Notes under the pieces: generated by a model
Database searches by the model: none
What the model was told of the DNA's origin: nothing
Seen by the model: the letters and a program-made list of their open reading frames with translations, nothing else
Translations under genes and position numbers: made by a program
In this document: in pieces, positions 8,663 through 17,410 of the stretch
How positions within the stretch are numbered: position 1 is the first letter of the stretch
How the letters are laid out: each line of letters starts with the position of its first letter
Source: Desulfuromonadaceae bacterium
GTDB lineage: Bacteria > Desulfobacterota > Desulfuromonadia > Desulfuromonadales > Desulfuromonadaceae
NCBI GenBank assembly: GCA_016936455.1
Contig: JAFGXV010000048.1
Coordinates: 1 to 57,042 of the forward strand
Length of the DNA: 57,042 nucleotides
Direction of reading: 5' to 3'

Positions 8663-10147
8663 CTAACGTACTTCGCGGCGTAACTGCGGGAACAGGATGA
8701 CGTCGCGAATGGAGGCGCTGTCCGTCAGCAGCATGACCAGGCGATCGATGCCGATCCCCTCTCCGGCCGTGGGCGGCAGGCCATGTTCCAGGGCACGAAT
8801 ATAGTCCTCGTCCATATCGTGCGCTTCTTCGTCGCCGGCTGCCTTTTCCTCCAGCTGCTTGAGAAAGCGTTCCTTCTGATCCGCCGGATCATTCAGCTCG
8901 GAGAAAGCGTTAGCCAGCTCGCGACCGACAATGAACAGTTCGAAACGGTCGACCACCTCGGGGCGCTCATCGTTCTTGCGTGACAGCGGCGAAACCTCGG
9001 TCGGATACTCGGTAATAAAGGTCGGATTCCACAGTTTGGGCTCGGCGACGGCATCAAACAGTTCGGTGAGCAACTTGCCATAGCCGATGCTGTTGTCGAA
9101 CTCCAGACCAAGGCTGTGGGCATAGGCCAAAGCCTTGCCGTGATCTTCCAGATCGTCGGCGCTGATGGTGCCATATTTGACGATGGCGTCCTTGACGGTC
9201 AACCGGTCCCAGGGTGCGCGCAGATCCACTTCACGCCCGCCATACTCAATCACCTCACTGCCGCAGACTTCACGGGCCACATGCGCCACCAGCTCTTCGG
9301 TCATGTCCATCAGGTCGTGATAAGTGGCGTAGGCTTGATAGAACTCCATCATGGTGAACTCGGGATTGTGCTGGATGGATATCCCCTCGTTACGGAAGTT
9401 GCGGTTGATCTCGAACACCCGCTCGAAGCCGCCGACCACCAGGCGCTTGAGGTACAGTTCCGGCGCGATACGCAGGAACAGATCCATCTTCAGGGTATTG
9501 TGATGGGTGACAAAGGGCTTGGCCGTCGCGCCGCCGGCCACAGGCTGCATCATCGGCGTCTCGACTTCGAGAAAATCACGCTGCTGCATAAAGGAACGGA
9601 TCAGACCAATGATCTGGCTGCGTTTGCGGAACACGTCCTTGACCTCGGGATTGACGATCAGGTCGAGGTAGCGCTGGCGATAGCGGGTTTCCACGTCCGT
9701 CAGGCCGTGCCACTTCTCCGGCAGCGGCTGCAGAGACTTGGTCAGGATGCGCAGGCTCTTGACACGCAGGGACAGCTCGCCGGTCTTGGTGCGAAACGGA
9801 GATCCCTCGACCCCGATAATATCGCCGAGATCCAGCTTCTGGAACAGGGCAAAGCCTTCGTCGCCCAGCACATTCTTGGCCACATAGAGCTGCAGGCGAC
9901 CGCTGCGGTCCTGCAGCTGAATAAAGGCAGCCTTGCCGAAATCACGTCGCGCCATGATGCGCCCCGCCAGCACGTAACAGGCCTCGCAGCCCTCAAGCGC
10001 TTCAGCATCCTGATCGACATGGGCCTGGTGGACATCACTGTTCAACTGCTCAACACGAAAATCATTGGCGTAAGGATTGATGCCCTGCTCGCGTAATTCG
10101 GTCACCTTGGCGGCCCGCTGGGCCACCAGTTCGTTTACTTCTTCCAT
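8663..10147 (-). CDS. lysS: Lysyl-tRNA synthetase, class II
   Basis: The 494-residue enzyme charges tRNA-Lys. An N-terminal OB-fold anticodon-binding domain (about residues 55-150) is followed by the class II catalytic core. Motif 2 is visible as [24 protein letters not shown]-type sequence near residue 260 and motif 3 as [15 protein letters not shown] near residue 465. The length and the C-terminus LFPQLRRE are typical. It precedes lolC/E on the same strand with a 52-nt gap. A 171-nt gap separates it from prfB. Confidence 0.97.
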   Translation of the reverse strand: MEEVNELVAQRAAKVTELREQGINPYANDFRVEQLNSDVHQAHVDQDAEALEGCEACYVLAGRIMARRDFGKAAFIQLQDRSGRLQLYVAKNVLGDEGFALFQKLDLGDIIGVEGSPFRTKTGELSLRVKSLRILTKSLQPLPEKWHGLTDVETRYRQRYLDLIVNPEVKDVFRKRSQIIGLIRSFMQQRDFLEVETPMMQPVAGGATAKPFVTHHNTLKMDLFLRIAPELYLKRLVVGGFERVFEINRNFRNEGISIQHNPEFTMMEFYQAYATYHDLMDMTEELVAHVAREVCGSEVIEYGGREVDLRAPWDRLTVKDAIVKYGTISADDLEDHGKALAYAHSLGLEFDNSIGYGKLLTELFDAVAEPKLWNPTFITEYPTEVSPLSRKNDERPEVVDRFELFIVGRELANAFSELNDPADQKERFLKQLEEKAAGDEEAHDMDEDYIRALEHGLPPTAGEGIGIDRLVMLLTDSASIRDVILFPQLRREVR

Positions 10148-10193
10148 GGATCTGCCTGTTTCCTTTCATTCCGGCCTTCACGCCATCCGGGCC

Positions 10194-10219
10194 GCAACGC
10201 CACTGTGGCATGGCGTTGC
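10194..10219. other. 9-bp hairpin in the prfB-lysS gap
   Basis: The arms GCAACGCCA (10194-10202) and TGGCGTTGC (10211-10219) are perfect inverted repeats with an 8-nt loop. They lie within the 171-nt stretch between the prfB stop and the lysS start. No T-run follows on the minus strand, so it is not a classical terminator. An attenuator or mRNA-stability stem is possible. The rest of the gap holds nothing I recognise. Confidence 0.35.
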
Positions 10220-10318
10220 ACGACGGGAAAAGGGTGAAAGACACAGTTTCTCAATGTGCATTCCGGCCAGAAAAGCCGGGTGTTCGTTATCTCTTCAATT
10301 GCGACCCGGCCGAACGCG

Positions 10319-11411
10319 CTACTGGGCCAACAGATAGGCTTCGATAAATCCGTCGAGATCGCCATCCAGCACTGCGTCGGCGTTGCCGACCTCGTAACCG
10401 GTGCGGTGATCCTTAACCATGCGGTAGGGATGCAGCACATAGGAACGGATCTGGCTGCCCCAGCCGATTTCTTTTTTCTCCCCCGACAGGGCATCGGCCT
10501 CATCCTGTTTCTTCTGCACTTCTCTTTCGTACAGCCGTGCCTTGAGCTGGCGAATCGCCTCGGCCTTGTTGTTATGCTGGGAACGTTGATTCTGGCAGGC
10601 GACGACAATACCGGTCGGAAGATGGGTAATACGGATGGCCGAATCCGTCTTGTTGATGTGCTGACCACCGGCGCCGCTGGCACGGAAGGTATCGATCTTC
10701 ATATCCTTCTCCAGCAACTCGACCTCAATACTGTCATCGAGCTGGGGAAAAACAAAGACCGAGCAGAAAGACGTATGACGCTTGGACGCTGCATCAAAGG
10801 GCGAAATCCGCACCAAGCGGTGAATCCCCATCTCCGGACGCAGCCAGCCATAGGCATAATCGCCCTCGACGGTAAAGGTCACGCTCTTGATGCCGGCATC
10901 GTCTCCCGGCTGGTAATCGGTAATACTGGTTTTGAAGCCCTTCTGCTCGCAGAAGCGCAGGTACATGCGCAGCAACATGTCAGCCCAGTCCTGAGCTTCG
11001 GTGCCGCCGGCCCCGGCATTAATACTGAAGATGGCGTCGCTGGCATCGTGCGGGCCGGAAAGCATGCGGGCGAATTCCATCTGGCCGATCTGACGCTCCA
11101 GATCCTGCAGCAGCCCCTGCACCTCCTGCTGCAAGGCCTCATCCCTGTCTTCCTCGCCCAATTCGACCAGCACCCGGGCGTCGTCCACCCCTTGGGAGGC
11201 CTCATCCCAGGCCGTGACGATTTTCTGCAGACCGGTGCGCTCTTTCAGGCGCTCCTGCGCCCGATCCCCCTGATTCCAGAAATCTGGATTTGCGATCTCG
11301 GCTTCCAGTTCGGCGATGCGCTCACGCTTGGTGGACAGGTCAAAGATACCTCCTCAGCTCTTCGAGCTTGGCGGTGAGCTGGCGGATCTGTTCATGCTGT
11401 TCTCGAAACAT
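10319..11411 (-). CDS. prfB: Peptide chain release factor 2, made by programmed +1 frameshift
   Basis: RF2 ends translation at UGA and UAA. The zero frame runs from ATG at 11411 for 23 codons (MFREQHEQIRQLTAKLEELRRYL) to an in-frame TGA at 11342-11340. Shifting +1 at CTT-T continues DLSTKRERIAELEAE through to the stop at 10319, giving about 363 residues, the usual RF2 length. The product has the SPF anticodon-like tripeptide (RISPFDAASKRHTS) and the catalytic GGQ (GAGGQHINKTDSAIR). The TGA is decoded poorly when RF2 is scarce, so the site is autoregulatory. This is not a broken gene: the slippery sequence and upstream AGGAGG are canonical. Confidence 0.96.
11339..11354 (-). promoter_or_regulatory. 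prfB: RF2 programmed frameshift site
   Basis: On the minus strand the sequence reads AGGAGGTATCTTTGAC. An internal Shine-Dalgarno-like AGGAGG sits 3 nt before the CTT slippery codon, which is followed by the in-frame TGA and a C. This is the same arrangement as the E. coli prfB frameshift site. It differs by one base, AGGAGG in place of AGGGGG. Confidence 0.96.
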
Positions 11412-11622
11412 CTTCTCTCCTCGTGCGTCAAGCCACCGCAGCGATGGCAGCCCGATATAGTGACATATCTGCCCCACAGGAGGACAGCCTTTTTTGTCTG
11501 GGGCGACAAGAAATCATCATTTTCTGTACGCCTTATTCACTGTCATGTTATGTTCAAAGCCAATTGTTTCCAACACGCCCGGCAGACAGGCTCTTCGCGC
11601 CTTTCATGCCACAAGGACTCTC

Positions 11623-11922
11623 ATGAAAAGAAAAAACCGGGAACAGATTCTTGCGTTTTTACGCGACCATAAGGAGGAGTTCAAGCTGCGTTTTGGTGTC
11701 GAACGCTTGGGACTGGTTGGCAGTTGTGCCCGTGATGAAGCGCGCGATGACAGCGACATCGATCTGATTGTCAGCCTGCAGAGCGCCAACAGGTTTCGCA
11801 GTTTTTTTGAATTACTCCATTTCCTTCAGGACAACCTTGATCAGCGCATCGACCTGGCGACAGAGACCAGTCTGAAGCCACGGGTCAAAAACAGCATTCA
11901 ACAGGATATCCATTATGTTTAA
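11623..11922 (+). CDS. mntA: MntA-type antitoxin, minimal nucleotidyltransferase
   Basis: This 99-residue protein is a minimal nucleotidyltransferase with the signature GS-x10-DxD: Gly33-Ser34 and Asp45/Asp47 in VGSCARDEARDDSDID. Proteins of this type AMPylate and so neutralise the HepT toxin encoded next to them. I chose ATG 11623 (MKRKNREQIL) because it follows an AAGGA ribosome site and gives the family length; the frame is open further upstream without homology. It overlaps hepT by 8 nt. The preceding 211 nt back to prfB hold no other gene. Confidence 0.9.
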   Translation: MKRKNREQILAFLRDHKEEFKLRFGVERLGLVGSCARDEARDDSDIDLIVSLQSANRFRSFFELLHFLQDNLDQRIDLATETSLKPRVKNSIQQDIHYV

Positions 11923-12256
11923 CCGGGATATCCGCTTGTATCTTGACGACATGGACGAAGCAATCGCAGCCATTGAGTCGTATACGACTGGCCTGGACTT
12001 TCAGAATTTTGTCGATGACCGAAAAACCTATTCCGCCACCCTGAGAGAATTCATTCTGATCGGCGAAGCGATTGCCAACATTCCCGATACCGTCAAGGAA
12101 CAAGCTCCCGCCGTCGCATGGCGGCAGATTAAGGACTTCAGAAATTTCATTGTTCACGAATACTTCGGTATCGATGCCGGAATTGTCTGGGACGCCGCCC
12201 GACTGGAGATTCCCCTCCTGAAAGCGGAACTGAAACAGCTCCGCCAGAAAATCTGA
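11915..12256 (+). CDS. hepT: HepT-type RNase toxin
   Basis: The 113-residue, mostly helical protein has the HEPN-family motif R-x4-H-x-Y as Arg76, His81 and Tyr83 (RNFIVHEY). In studied homologues Arg and His form the RNase active site and the Tyr is AMPylated by MntA. The start ATG lies inside the last codons of mntA (8-nt overlap), so the pair is made from one message. The gene ends 2 nt before the convergent tex stop, with no terminator between them. All key residues are present, so the toxin is probably functional. Confidence 0.9.
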   Translation: MFNRDIRLYLDDMDEAIAAIESYTTGLDFQNFVDDRKTYSATLREFILIGEAIANIPDTVKEQAPAVAWRQIKDFRNFIVHEYFGIDAGIVWDAARLEIPLLKAELKQLRQKI

Positions 12257-12258
12257 TC

Positions 12259-14406
12259 TCACCGGCCCGGGTTGACCGGGCACTCCGGACGCAGCGACAG
12301 CCCGATGCGTTTGCGTTTTTCATCCACCTCGATCACCCACGCCAGAACCTGCTGGCCCACTTTCACCACCAACGCGGGGTCCTTGACAAAACGATCCGCC
12401 AGTTGACTGATGTGGGCCAGTCCGTCCTGATGCACACCGATATCGATGAACGCGCCGAAATTGGTGACGTTGGTAACACGGCCGGGCAACCGCATCCCCA
12501 CCTGCAGGTCACTGATTTTTTCGACGCCCTCAGCAAAGGAAAAAGCTTCAAACTGCTGGCGCGGATCGCGGCCGGGACGCGCCAGCTCAGCCATGATATC
12601 CGTCAGGGTCGGCAAGCCGATCTCCCCCTTGCAATAGGGCTTCAGATCGACGGCAAGCCGTTTTTCCTCACACCGCATCAGTTCCTCGACGCTGGTGTGG
12701 TTGTCGGCACACATTTTTCGCACCAGATCATAGCGTTCCGGGTGGACCGCGGAACGATCAAGGGGATTGAGCGCATCATGAATGCGCAAAAAGCCCGCGG
12801 CCTGCTCAAAGGCTTTCGGCCCCAGTCGTTTAACCTTTTTCAGCTCGGCCTTGCTGACGAAAGGGCCGTTCTCGTTTCGATAGGCGACAACATTCTGCGC
12901 CAGCTGGGGGCCAAGCCCGGAAACATAGGACAACAGCGAGGCACTGGCGGTATTGAGTTCAACACCCACGCGGTTGACGCAGGAGATAACCGTCTCGTCC
13001 AAGGCCTGCTGCAGGGCAACCTGATCCACGTCATGCTGGTACTGGCCGACCCCGATGGATTTCGGATCGAGCTTGACCAGTTCGGCCAGCGGATCGGCCA
13101 GCCGCCGGCCGATGGACACAGCCCCGCGCACGGTCAGATCCAGATCGGGAAACTCCTGACGCGCGATGTCCGAGGCGGAATAGATGGAAGCGCCGCTCTC
13201 ACTGACCTGCACGATCAGCGGCTGTGGCTTGAGGTCACAATCCCGGATAAAACGCTCGGTCTCGCGACTGGCTGTGCCGTTGCCGATAGCGATGGCCTCG
13301 ATGGCGTAACGACGCACCAGATCGGCGATCATCCGTTGCGACTCTGCGACCGCCTTGGGTGAGCTGGTGGGATAGATCACCGCATGGTGCATCAGCTTGC
13401 CCTGCGGATCAAGACAGACCACCTTGCACCCGGTGCGGAACCCCGGATCAATGGCCAAAATCGCCTTCTGCCCCAGCGGCGCAGCCATCAACAGCTCACG
13501 CACGTTGTCACGGAAAACCTTGATGGCCTCACTATCGGCGTTCTGCTTGAGGTGCGAGCGCAGCTCCGTTTCCATAGCCGGCGCCAACAGGCGCTTGTAA
13601 CCATCCTCCATGGCGAGCAGAATCTGCTCGGGACTTTTCTGGCACGCCACAAAATGCCGGCGCAACAAGGCCAGCGCCTCCTGCGGATCCGGGCGCAGGG
13701 AGACCTTCAAAACCCCTTCGCTCTCCCCGCGCAGAATGGCGAGAAGGCGATGAGACGGCACCGAAGCCGCTTTTTCCGTCCAGTCGAAATAATCACTAAA
13801 TTTCTGCCCCGCCTCGATTTTCTTGGGATCTACCTTGCTGCTGAGAGCGGCCTTGGTCGCAAACAGATGGCGCATCTGTGCCCGCAGCGGCGGATCTTCG
13901 CTGACCCACTCGGCAATAATGTCACGCGCCCCCGCCAGGGCCTCCTCCGCCGTCTGAACCCCCTTGGCCGGATCGACAAAAGCCGCAGCCACATCGGTCC
14001 GGACGCCCTCGTGCAGCAGCTTGCGCGCCAGAGGCTCCAGTCCCAGCTCGCGGGCTACCGTAGCACGGGTCCGCCGCCTGATCCGATGAGGCAGATAGAG
14101 GTCTTCCAGCTGCTTGAGGTTTTGCGCTGCATCAATGCCGGTGCGCAGCTCCCCTAGGTAGAGGTCGCGCTCGCTCAATGAGGTGATGATCGAGGCGCGG
14201 CGTTTTTCCAGCTCCTCCAGAGCACGGCCGCCATCGCGGATCGCAGCGATGGCCAGCTCGTCCAGTCCGCCGGTACGCTCCTTGCGGTAACGCGCGATAA
14301 AGGGCAGCGTCGCACCTTCAGTCAGCAGATCAAGGACCGCGGTCACCTGTTCATTTTTCAGTTTGAGATCAGCGGCAAGACGCTGGGGAATTGACTGTTG
14401 CATCAC
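12259..14406 (-). CDS. tex: Tex-family transcription accessory protein with S1 RNA-binding domain
   Basis: Tex is a cytoplasmic nucleic-acid-binding protein related to Spt6. The 715-residue protein starts with the Tex N-terminal region (LPFIARYRKERTGGLDE near residue 35). A YqgF-like RNase H fold follows (AILAIDPGFRTGCK near residue 320), then helix-hairpin-helix repeats (SYVSGLGPQLAQNVVAYR near 495). It ends with an S1 domain (GRVTNVTNFGAFIDIGVHQD, about residues 635-705). The length is slightly short of E. coli Tex (773) because the C-terminal tail is brief. It is convergent with hepT. Confidence 0.95.
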   Translation of the reverse strand: MMQQSIPQRLAADLKLKNEQVTAVLDLLTEGATLPFIARYRKERTGGLDELAIAAIRDGGRALEELEKRRASIITSLSERDLYLGELRTGIDAAQNLKQLEDLYLPHRIRRRTRATVARELGLEPLARKLLHEGVRTDVAAAFVDPAKGVQTAEEALAGARDIIAEWVSEDPPLRAQMRHLFATKAALSSKVDPKKIEAGQKFSDYFDWTEKAASVPSHRLLAILRGESEGVLKVSLRPDPQEALALLRRHFVACQKSPEQILLAMEDGYKRLLAPAMETELRSHLKQNADSEAIKVFRDNVRELLMAAPLGQKAILAIDPGFRTGCKVVCLDPQGKLMHHAVIYPTSSPKAVAESQRMIADLVRRYAIEAIAIGNGTASRETERFIRDCDLKPQPLIVQVSESGASIYSASDIARQEFPDLDLTVRGAVSIGRRLADPLAELVKLDPKSIGVGQYQHDVDQVALQQALDETVISCVNRVGVELNTASASLLSYVSGLGPQLAQNVVAYRNENGPFVSKAELKKVKRLGPKAFEQAAGFLRIHDALNPLDRSAVHPERYDLVRKMCADNHTSVEELMRCEEKRLAVDLKPYCKGEIGLPTLTDIMAELARPGRDPRQQFEAFSFAEGVEKISDLQVGMRLPGRVTNVTNFGAFIDIGVHQDGLAHISQLADRFVKDPALVVKVGQQVLAWVIEVDEKRKRIGLSLRPECPVNPGR

Positions 14407-14517
14407 ATCATCAACCTGTTATGGGTTATAGCGATATCCGTGGGCATCGTGTGCAGAACGAAGAAAAGACATTGAAGGGCATCAAACGGGAAAAAAGGCC
14501 ACCAGAACAGGTCTCGA

Positions 14518-16053
14518 TCAGGCAGAGAGCGGTTTTCTGCGGCTCTGCCACAGCCACAGCAGCGTGACCACCACCAGGCCCCAGACCGGTTTGTCGCCGA
14601 GACGGGCGTAGAGGGTCTGAATATGGGCAGGAACGATTTCACCCTCGATCACCGTCGCCTCGAACAAGGCAGAACGAGTCGTAACCTCGCCCGTGGGACT
14701 GATCAGGGCCGAGAAACCGGTATTGGCACAGCGCGCCAGCCAGCGGCGCTGTTCGATGGAGCGGAAGCGGGCCATATCCAGGTGTTGCCAGGGCGCTGAA
14801 CTGTTACCGAACCAGGCATCGTTGGTCAGGTTGAACAACAACGCCGCGCCATGGCGGACTTGCTCACGGGCCAGCTCGGAGAAGATGGCTTCATAGCAGA
14901 TCAGCACGCCGGAAGGAACGCCCCCCGCCGGCAGCAGGGCCAGTTTCCCCGGCACAAAATCCCCGATACCTTCGGCCAATTTGTCGACAAAGGACAGCAG
15001 CCCGGACAGAGGCACATATTCACCGAACGGCACCAGATGGATCTTGTCGCTGCGACCCAGATCCTCGCCCTTCGCCGAGAGCAGATAGGCACTGTTCAGG
15101 TAGCGATAGCGATCACCCTGCCGCTGCCAGGCCGGGCTGCCGAACAGCAGCTGCGCCTGGCCGTCTTGCGCCACAAACCGCACCCTCCGGGTCCGCCGCC
15201 CGCCATCCTGATAAAAAAAGGGCGTCGCGCTTTCCGGCCATACCAGCAGCTGCGGCTGGTGTGCGACAGAACTGAGCTGTTCATAACGCAGCAGTGTTTC
15301 CTCAAGATGGCTGGCCTGCCATTTCACCTGCTGGTCGATATTGCCCTGCACCAGGGCAACGCGCAGAGCGTCCCCCCCGGCACTCCAGTCCTGTTGTTGT
15401 GCCCACAGGCCATAGCCCCAGTTAGACAGCCACAGCACCAAAACCAGCATCAGGGTGGCCGTTGGGCAGGAACCCGTGCCGCGACAGCGCTGCCACAGCC
15501 CGGCCAGGACGCTGTTGACCAGCACCAGCAAGAAAAGAGGCAGCCATATCCCGGCAAGATCGACACTCTGGATCAGGGACGGCAGTGCGGCCTGCGAATA
15601 GCTGAGAATGGCCCAGGGGAACCCGGTGAACAGATGAGAACGCAGCCAGGCAAAGCTCACCCACACCACCGGCAGAACAAGGTAGAGGGACAAGCCGAGA
15701 CGCTGGTGAATATGCCAGCTGCACCAGCAGGCACCGGCCCAGAACAAGGCCAGGTAGGCCACCAACAGCAGGTAGCATCCCAGTGCCAGCAGCCAGGGCA
15801 GATGACCGAAGGTCGTCATCACCAGATTGAGCCAGTACAGCATCGGGGCGAAAAAGGCCAGTCCGGCCAGAAAGCCACTGCGTGCCGGGCGGCGGGAAAA
15901 CACAACAAACAGCGGAACCAGCCCCACCCACGCCAGGCCCCCGCAGGCGGCCTCCAGCGCCGGAGAGTCAACAACGGGGAGGGTATGAGGAAACGCCAGC
16001 GCCATCAGCAGGCCTGAAAGCAGCGGCGCCAGGATGTCAGAGCGAACTTTCAC
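14518..16053 (-). CDS. lnt: Apolipoprotein N-acyltransferase Lnt
   Basis: Lnt adds the third acyl chain to the N-terminal cysteine of lipoproteins in the inner membrane. From the GTG at 16053 the product is 511 residues (MKVRSDILAPLLSGLL), close to the 512 of E. coli. It has about six N-terminal membrane helices and a C-terminal nitrilase domain. The catalytic triad is visible as Glu274 (VWPESATP), Lys337 (SDKIHLVPFGEY) and Cys386 (LICYEAIFSE). The start overlaps corC by 17 nt; the frame is open further upstream but that part would lie wholly within corC and lacks homology. Confidence 0.94.
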   Translation of the reverse strand: MKVRSDILAPLLSGLLMALAFPHTLPVVDSPALEAACGGLAWVGLVPLFVVFSRRPARSGFLAGLAFFAPMLYWLNLVMTTFGHLPWLLALGCYLLLVAYLALFWAGACWCSWHIHQRLGLSLYLVLPVVWVSFAWLRSHLFTGFPWAILSYSQAALPSLIQSVDLAGIWLPLFLLVLVNSVLAGLWQRCRGTGSCPTATLMLVLVLWLSNWGYGLWAQQQDWSAGGDALRVALVQGNIDQQVKWQASHLEETLLRYEQLSSVAHQPQLLVWPESATPFFYQDGGRRTRRVRFVAQDGQAQLLFGSPAWQRQGDRYRYLNSAYLLSAKGEDLGRSDKIHLVPFGEYVPLSGLLSFVDKLAEGIGDFVPGKLALLPAGGVPSGVLICYEAIFSELAREQVRHGAALLFNLTNDAWFGNSSAPWQHLDMARFRSIEQRRWLARCANTGFSALISPTGEVTTRSALFEATVIEGEIVPAHIQTLYARLGDKPVWGLVVVTLLWLWQSRRKPLSA

Positions 16054-16930
16054 CGGCCTCGCTCTCGACCCCTTCGCCCTGATCCTGGCTACCGATGCGG
16101 CAGATGCGGACCTGATGGATCGCCCGTTCGTCACTGTCCAGGATCGTAAAACGCAGATCGGCGTAGGCCACTTCCTCCCCGATTTTAGGTACATGACCAA
16201 GAACATGGAGCAGCAGCCCGCCCACGGAATCAAACTGGTTGCGTGGAATTTCCGGCAGATCGTAATAATCTTCCAACTCGTACAGGTTAAGGCGGGCATC
16301 AACAATCACACTGCCATCGGTGTCTTCCACCAGGAGATTATCATCGATGTCGTACTCGTCCTTGATATCGCCGACAATCTCTTCAATCAGGTCTTCCAGG
16401 GTGATCAGCCCCGAGGTTCCGCCATATTCGTCAATGGCAATCGCCAGATGCACACGCTTGGAGCGAAACTCGCGCAGCAGTTCTTCAATGCGCTTGGTTT
16501 CCGGCACGAAATAAGGCGTCCGCATCAGCTCACGCAGAGACATTTCCTCATCCGACTTGCCCCAGAAACGCAGCAAATCTTTGGCGTAGACCAGCCCGAC
16601 GATATGATCGACACTGCCCTCGTAGACCGGAATACGCGAATGGCCATAGCGGATAATGACGTCAATCATCTCCTGCAGGCTGGCATCGACGCTGCAACAG
16701 TGCATTTCGGTGCGGGGGATCATCTCCTCGCGAACAATGGTTTCGCCGAACTCGATGATCGAACTGAACATCTCACCTTCTTCAGCGTTAATCACTCCCT
16801 GATTTGCTGAGGCGTGGATCAGTTCCTGCAACTCTTCTTCGGAAGAGACCGATTTTTTCCGCCCACCAAAGAGGGCATTCCAGAAAGAAGATTTGGGGCT
16901 ATTTTTAGGTTCTGGTTCGCTATCCGACAT
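16037..16930 (-). CDS. corC: CorC/HlyC-type CBS-domain protein (magnesium/cobalt efflux family)
   Basis: The 297-residue soluble protein has a CBS pair (about residues 70-190), with the EEMIPRTEMHC and YGHSRIPVYEGSVDHIVGLVYAKDLL patterns. The C-terminal CorC_HlyC domain (about 205-285) contains the DARLNLYELED and DSVGGLLL segments. It lacks the N-terminal DUF21 membrane domain, like E. coli CorC (YbeX). It is placed between ybeY and lnt, the same order as ybeY-ybeX-lnt in E. coli. Recent work on YbeX links it to ribosome maturation, consistent with the YbeY neighbour. The ion-efflux role is a family assumption. Confidence 0.93.
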   Translation of the reverse strand: MSDSEPEPKNSPKSSFWNALFGGRKKSVSSEEELQELIHASANQGVINAEEGEMFSSIIEFGETIVREEMIPRTEMHCCSVDASLQEMIDVIIRYGHSRIPVYEGSVDHIVGLVYAKDLLRFWGKSDEEMSLRELMRTPYFVPETKRIEELLREFRSKRVHLAIAIDEYGGTSGLITLEDLIEEIVGDIKDEYDIDDNLLVEDTDGSVIVDARLNLYELEDYYDLPEIPRNQFDSVGGLLLHVLGHVPKIGEEVAYADLRFTILDSDERAIHQVRICRIGSQDQGEGVESEAGESSL

Positions 16931-16954
16931 GCTATTTCTTCACTTTCATTTTGA

Positions 16955-17410
16955 TCAAAGCAGCTGCTGCGCCTGCAACAGCCCGAAAATTTCCTGTTCC
17001 TTGGCTTCCATCTCGGCAGCCTGCTCCTCGGTTCCCCGCTCGTGGTCGTAACCAAGCAGATGAAGGATGCCGTGCAGCAGCAGGAAACTGAGTTCCTGAA
17101 AAAACGGGATCCCGGCTTCGTCGGCATCCCGTGCTGCGGTATCCGCCGAGATCACCACGTCACCGAGCAGACCAGGGCAGACCTGCGGTCCCTCCCCCTC
17201 CTGCTGGGCGAACGAAATCACATTGGTCGGCTTGTCGCGCTGCAGATAGTCGCGGTTGATCTGCTGAATTTCATCATCGTCCACAATAACCACCGACAAC
17301 TCGGCGTCGTCAGGACATGCCAAGGCGCTTAAGATCGTCTGTGCCACTTGGTGCAGCTGTTCCAGCGCTATCTCGTGGTTGGTCTGCGGACTCTCGATGT
17401 AAATCTTCAC
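16955..17410 (-). CDS. ybeY: Endoribonuclease YbeY (16S rRNA maturation)
   Basis: YbeY is a zinc-dependent RNase needed for 16S rRNA 3' end processing and ribosome quality control. I chose GTG 17410 (MKIYIESPQT) because AGGAG stands 8 nt before it and the resulting 151 residues match the family. An ATG at 17428 is possible. The zinc motif H-x3-H-x5-H is present as His113, His117 and His123 (LLLHGILHLLGYDH). KPTNVISF near residue 60 is also conserved. The first 101 nt overlap the 3' end of pgpH in another frame, an unusually long overlap. Confidence 0.94.
   Translation of the reverse strand: MKIYIESPQTNHEIALEQLHQVAQTILSALACPDDAELSVVIVDDDEIQQINRDYLQRDKPTNVISFAQQEGEGPQVCPGLLGDVVISADTAARDADEAGIPFFQELSFLLLHGILHLLGYDHERGTEEQAAEMEAKEQEIFGLLQAQQLL

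Noticed and set aside
11340-11342. In-frame TGA near the start of prfB, suggesting a broken gene
   Set aside because: The context is the canonical RF2 frameshift site and the remainder encodes a complete RF2, so it is not a pseudogene.
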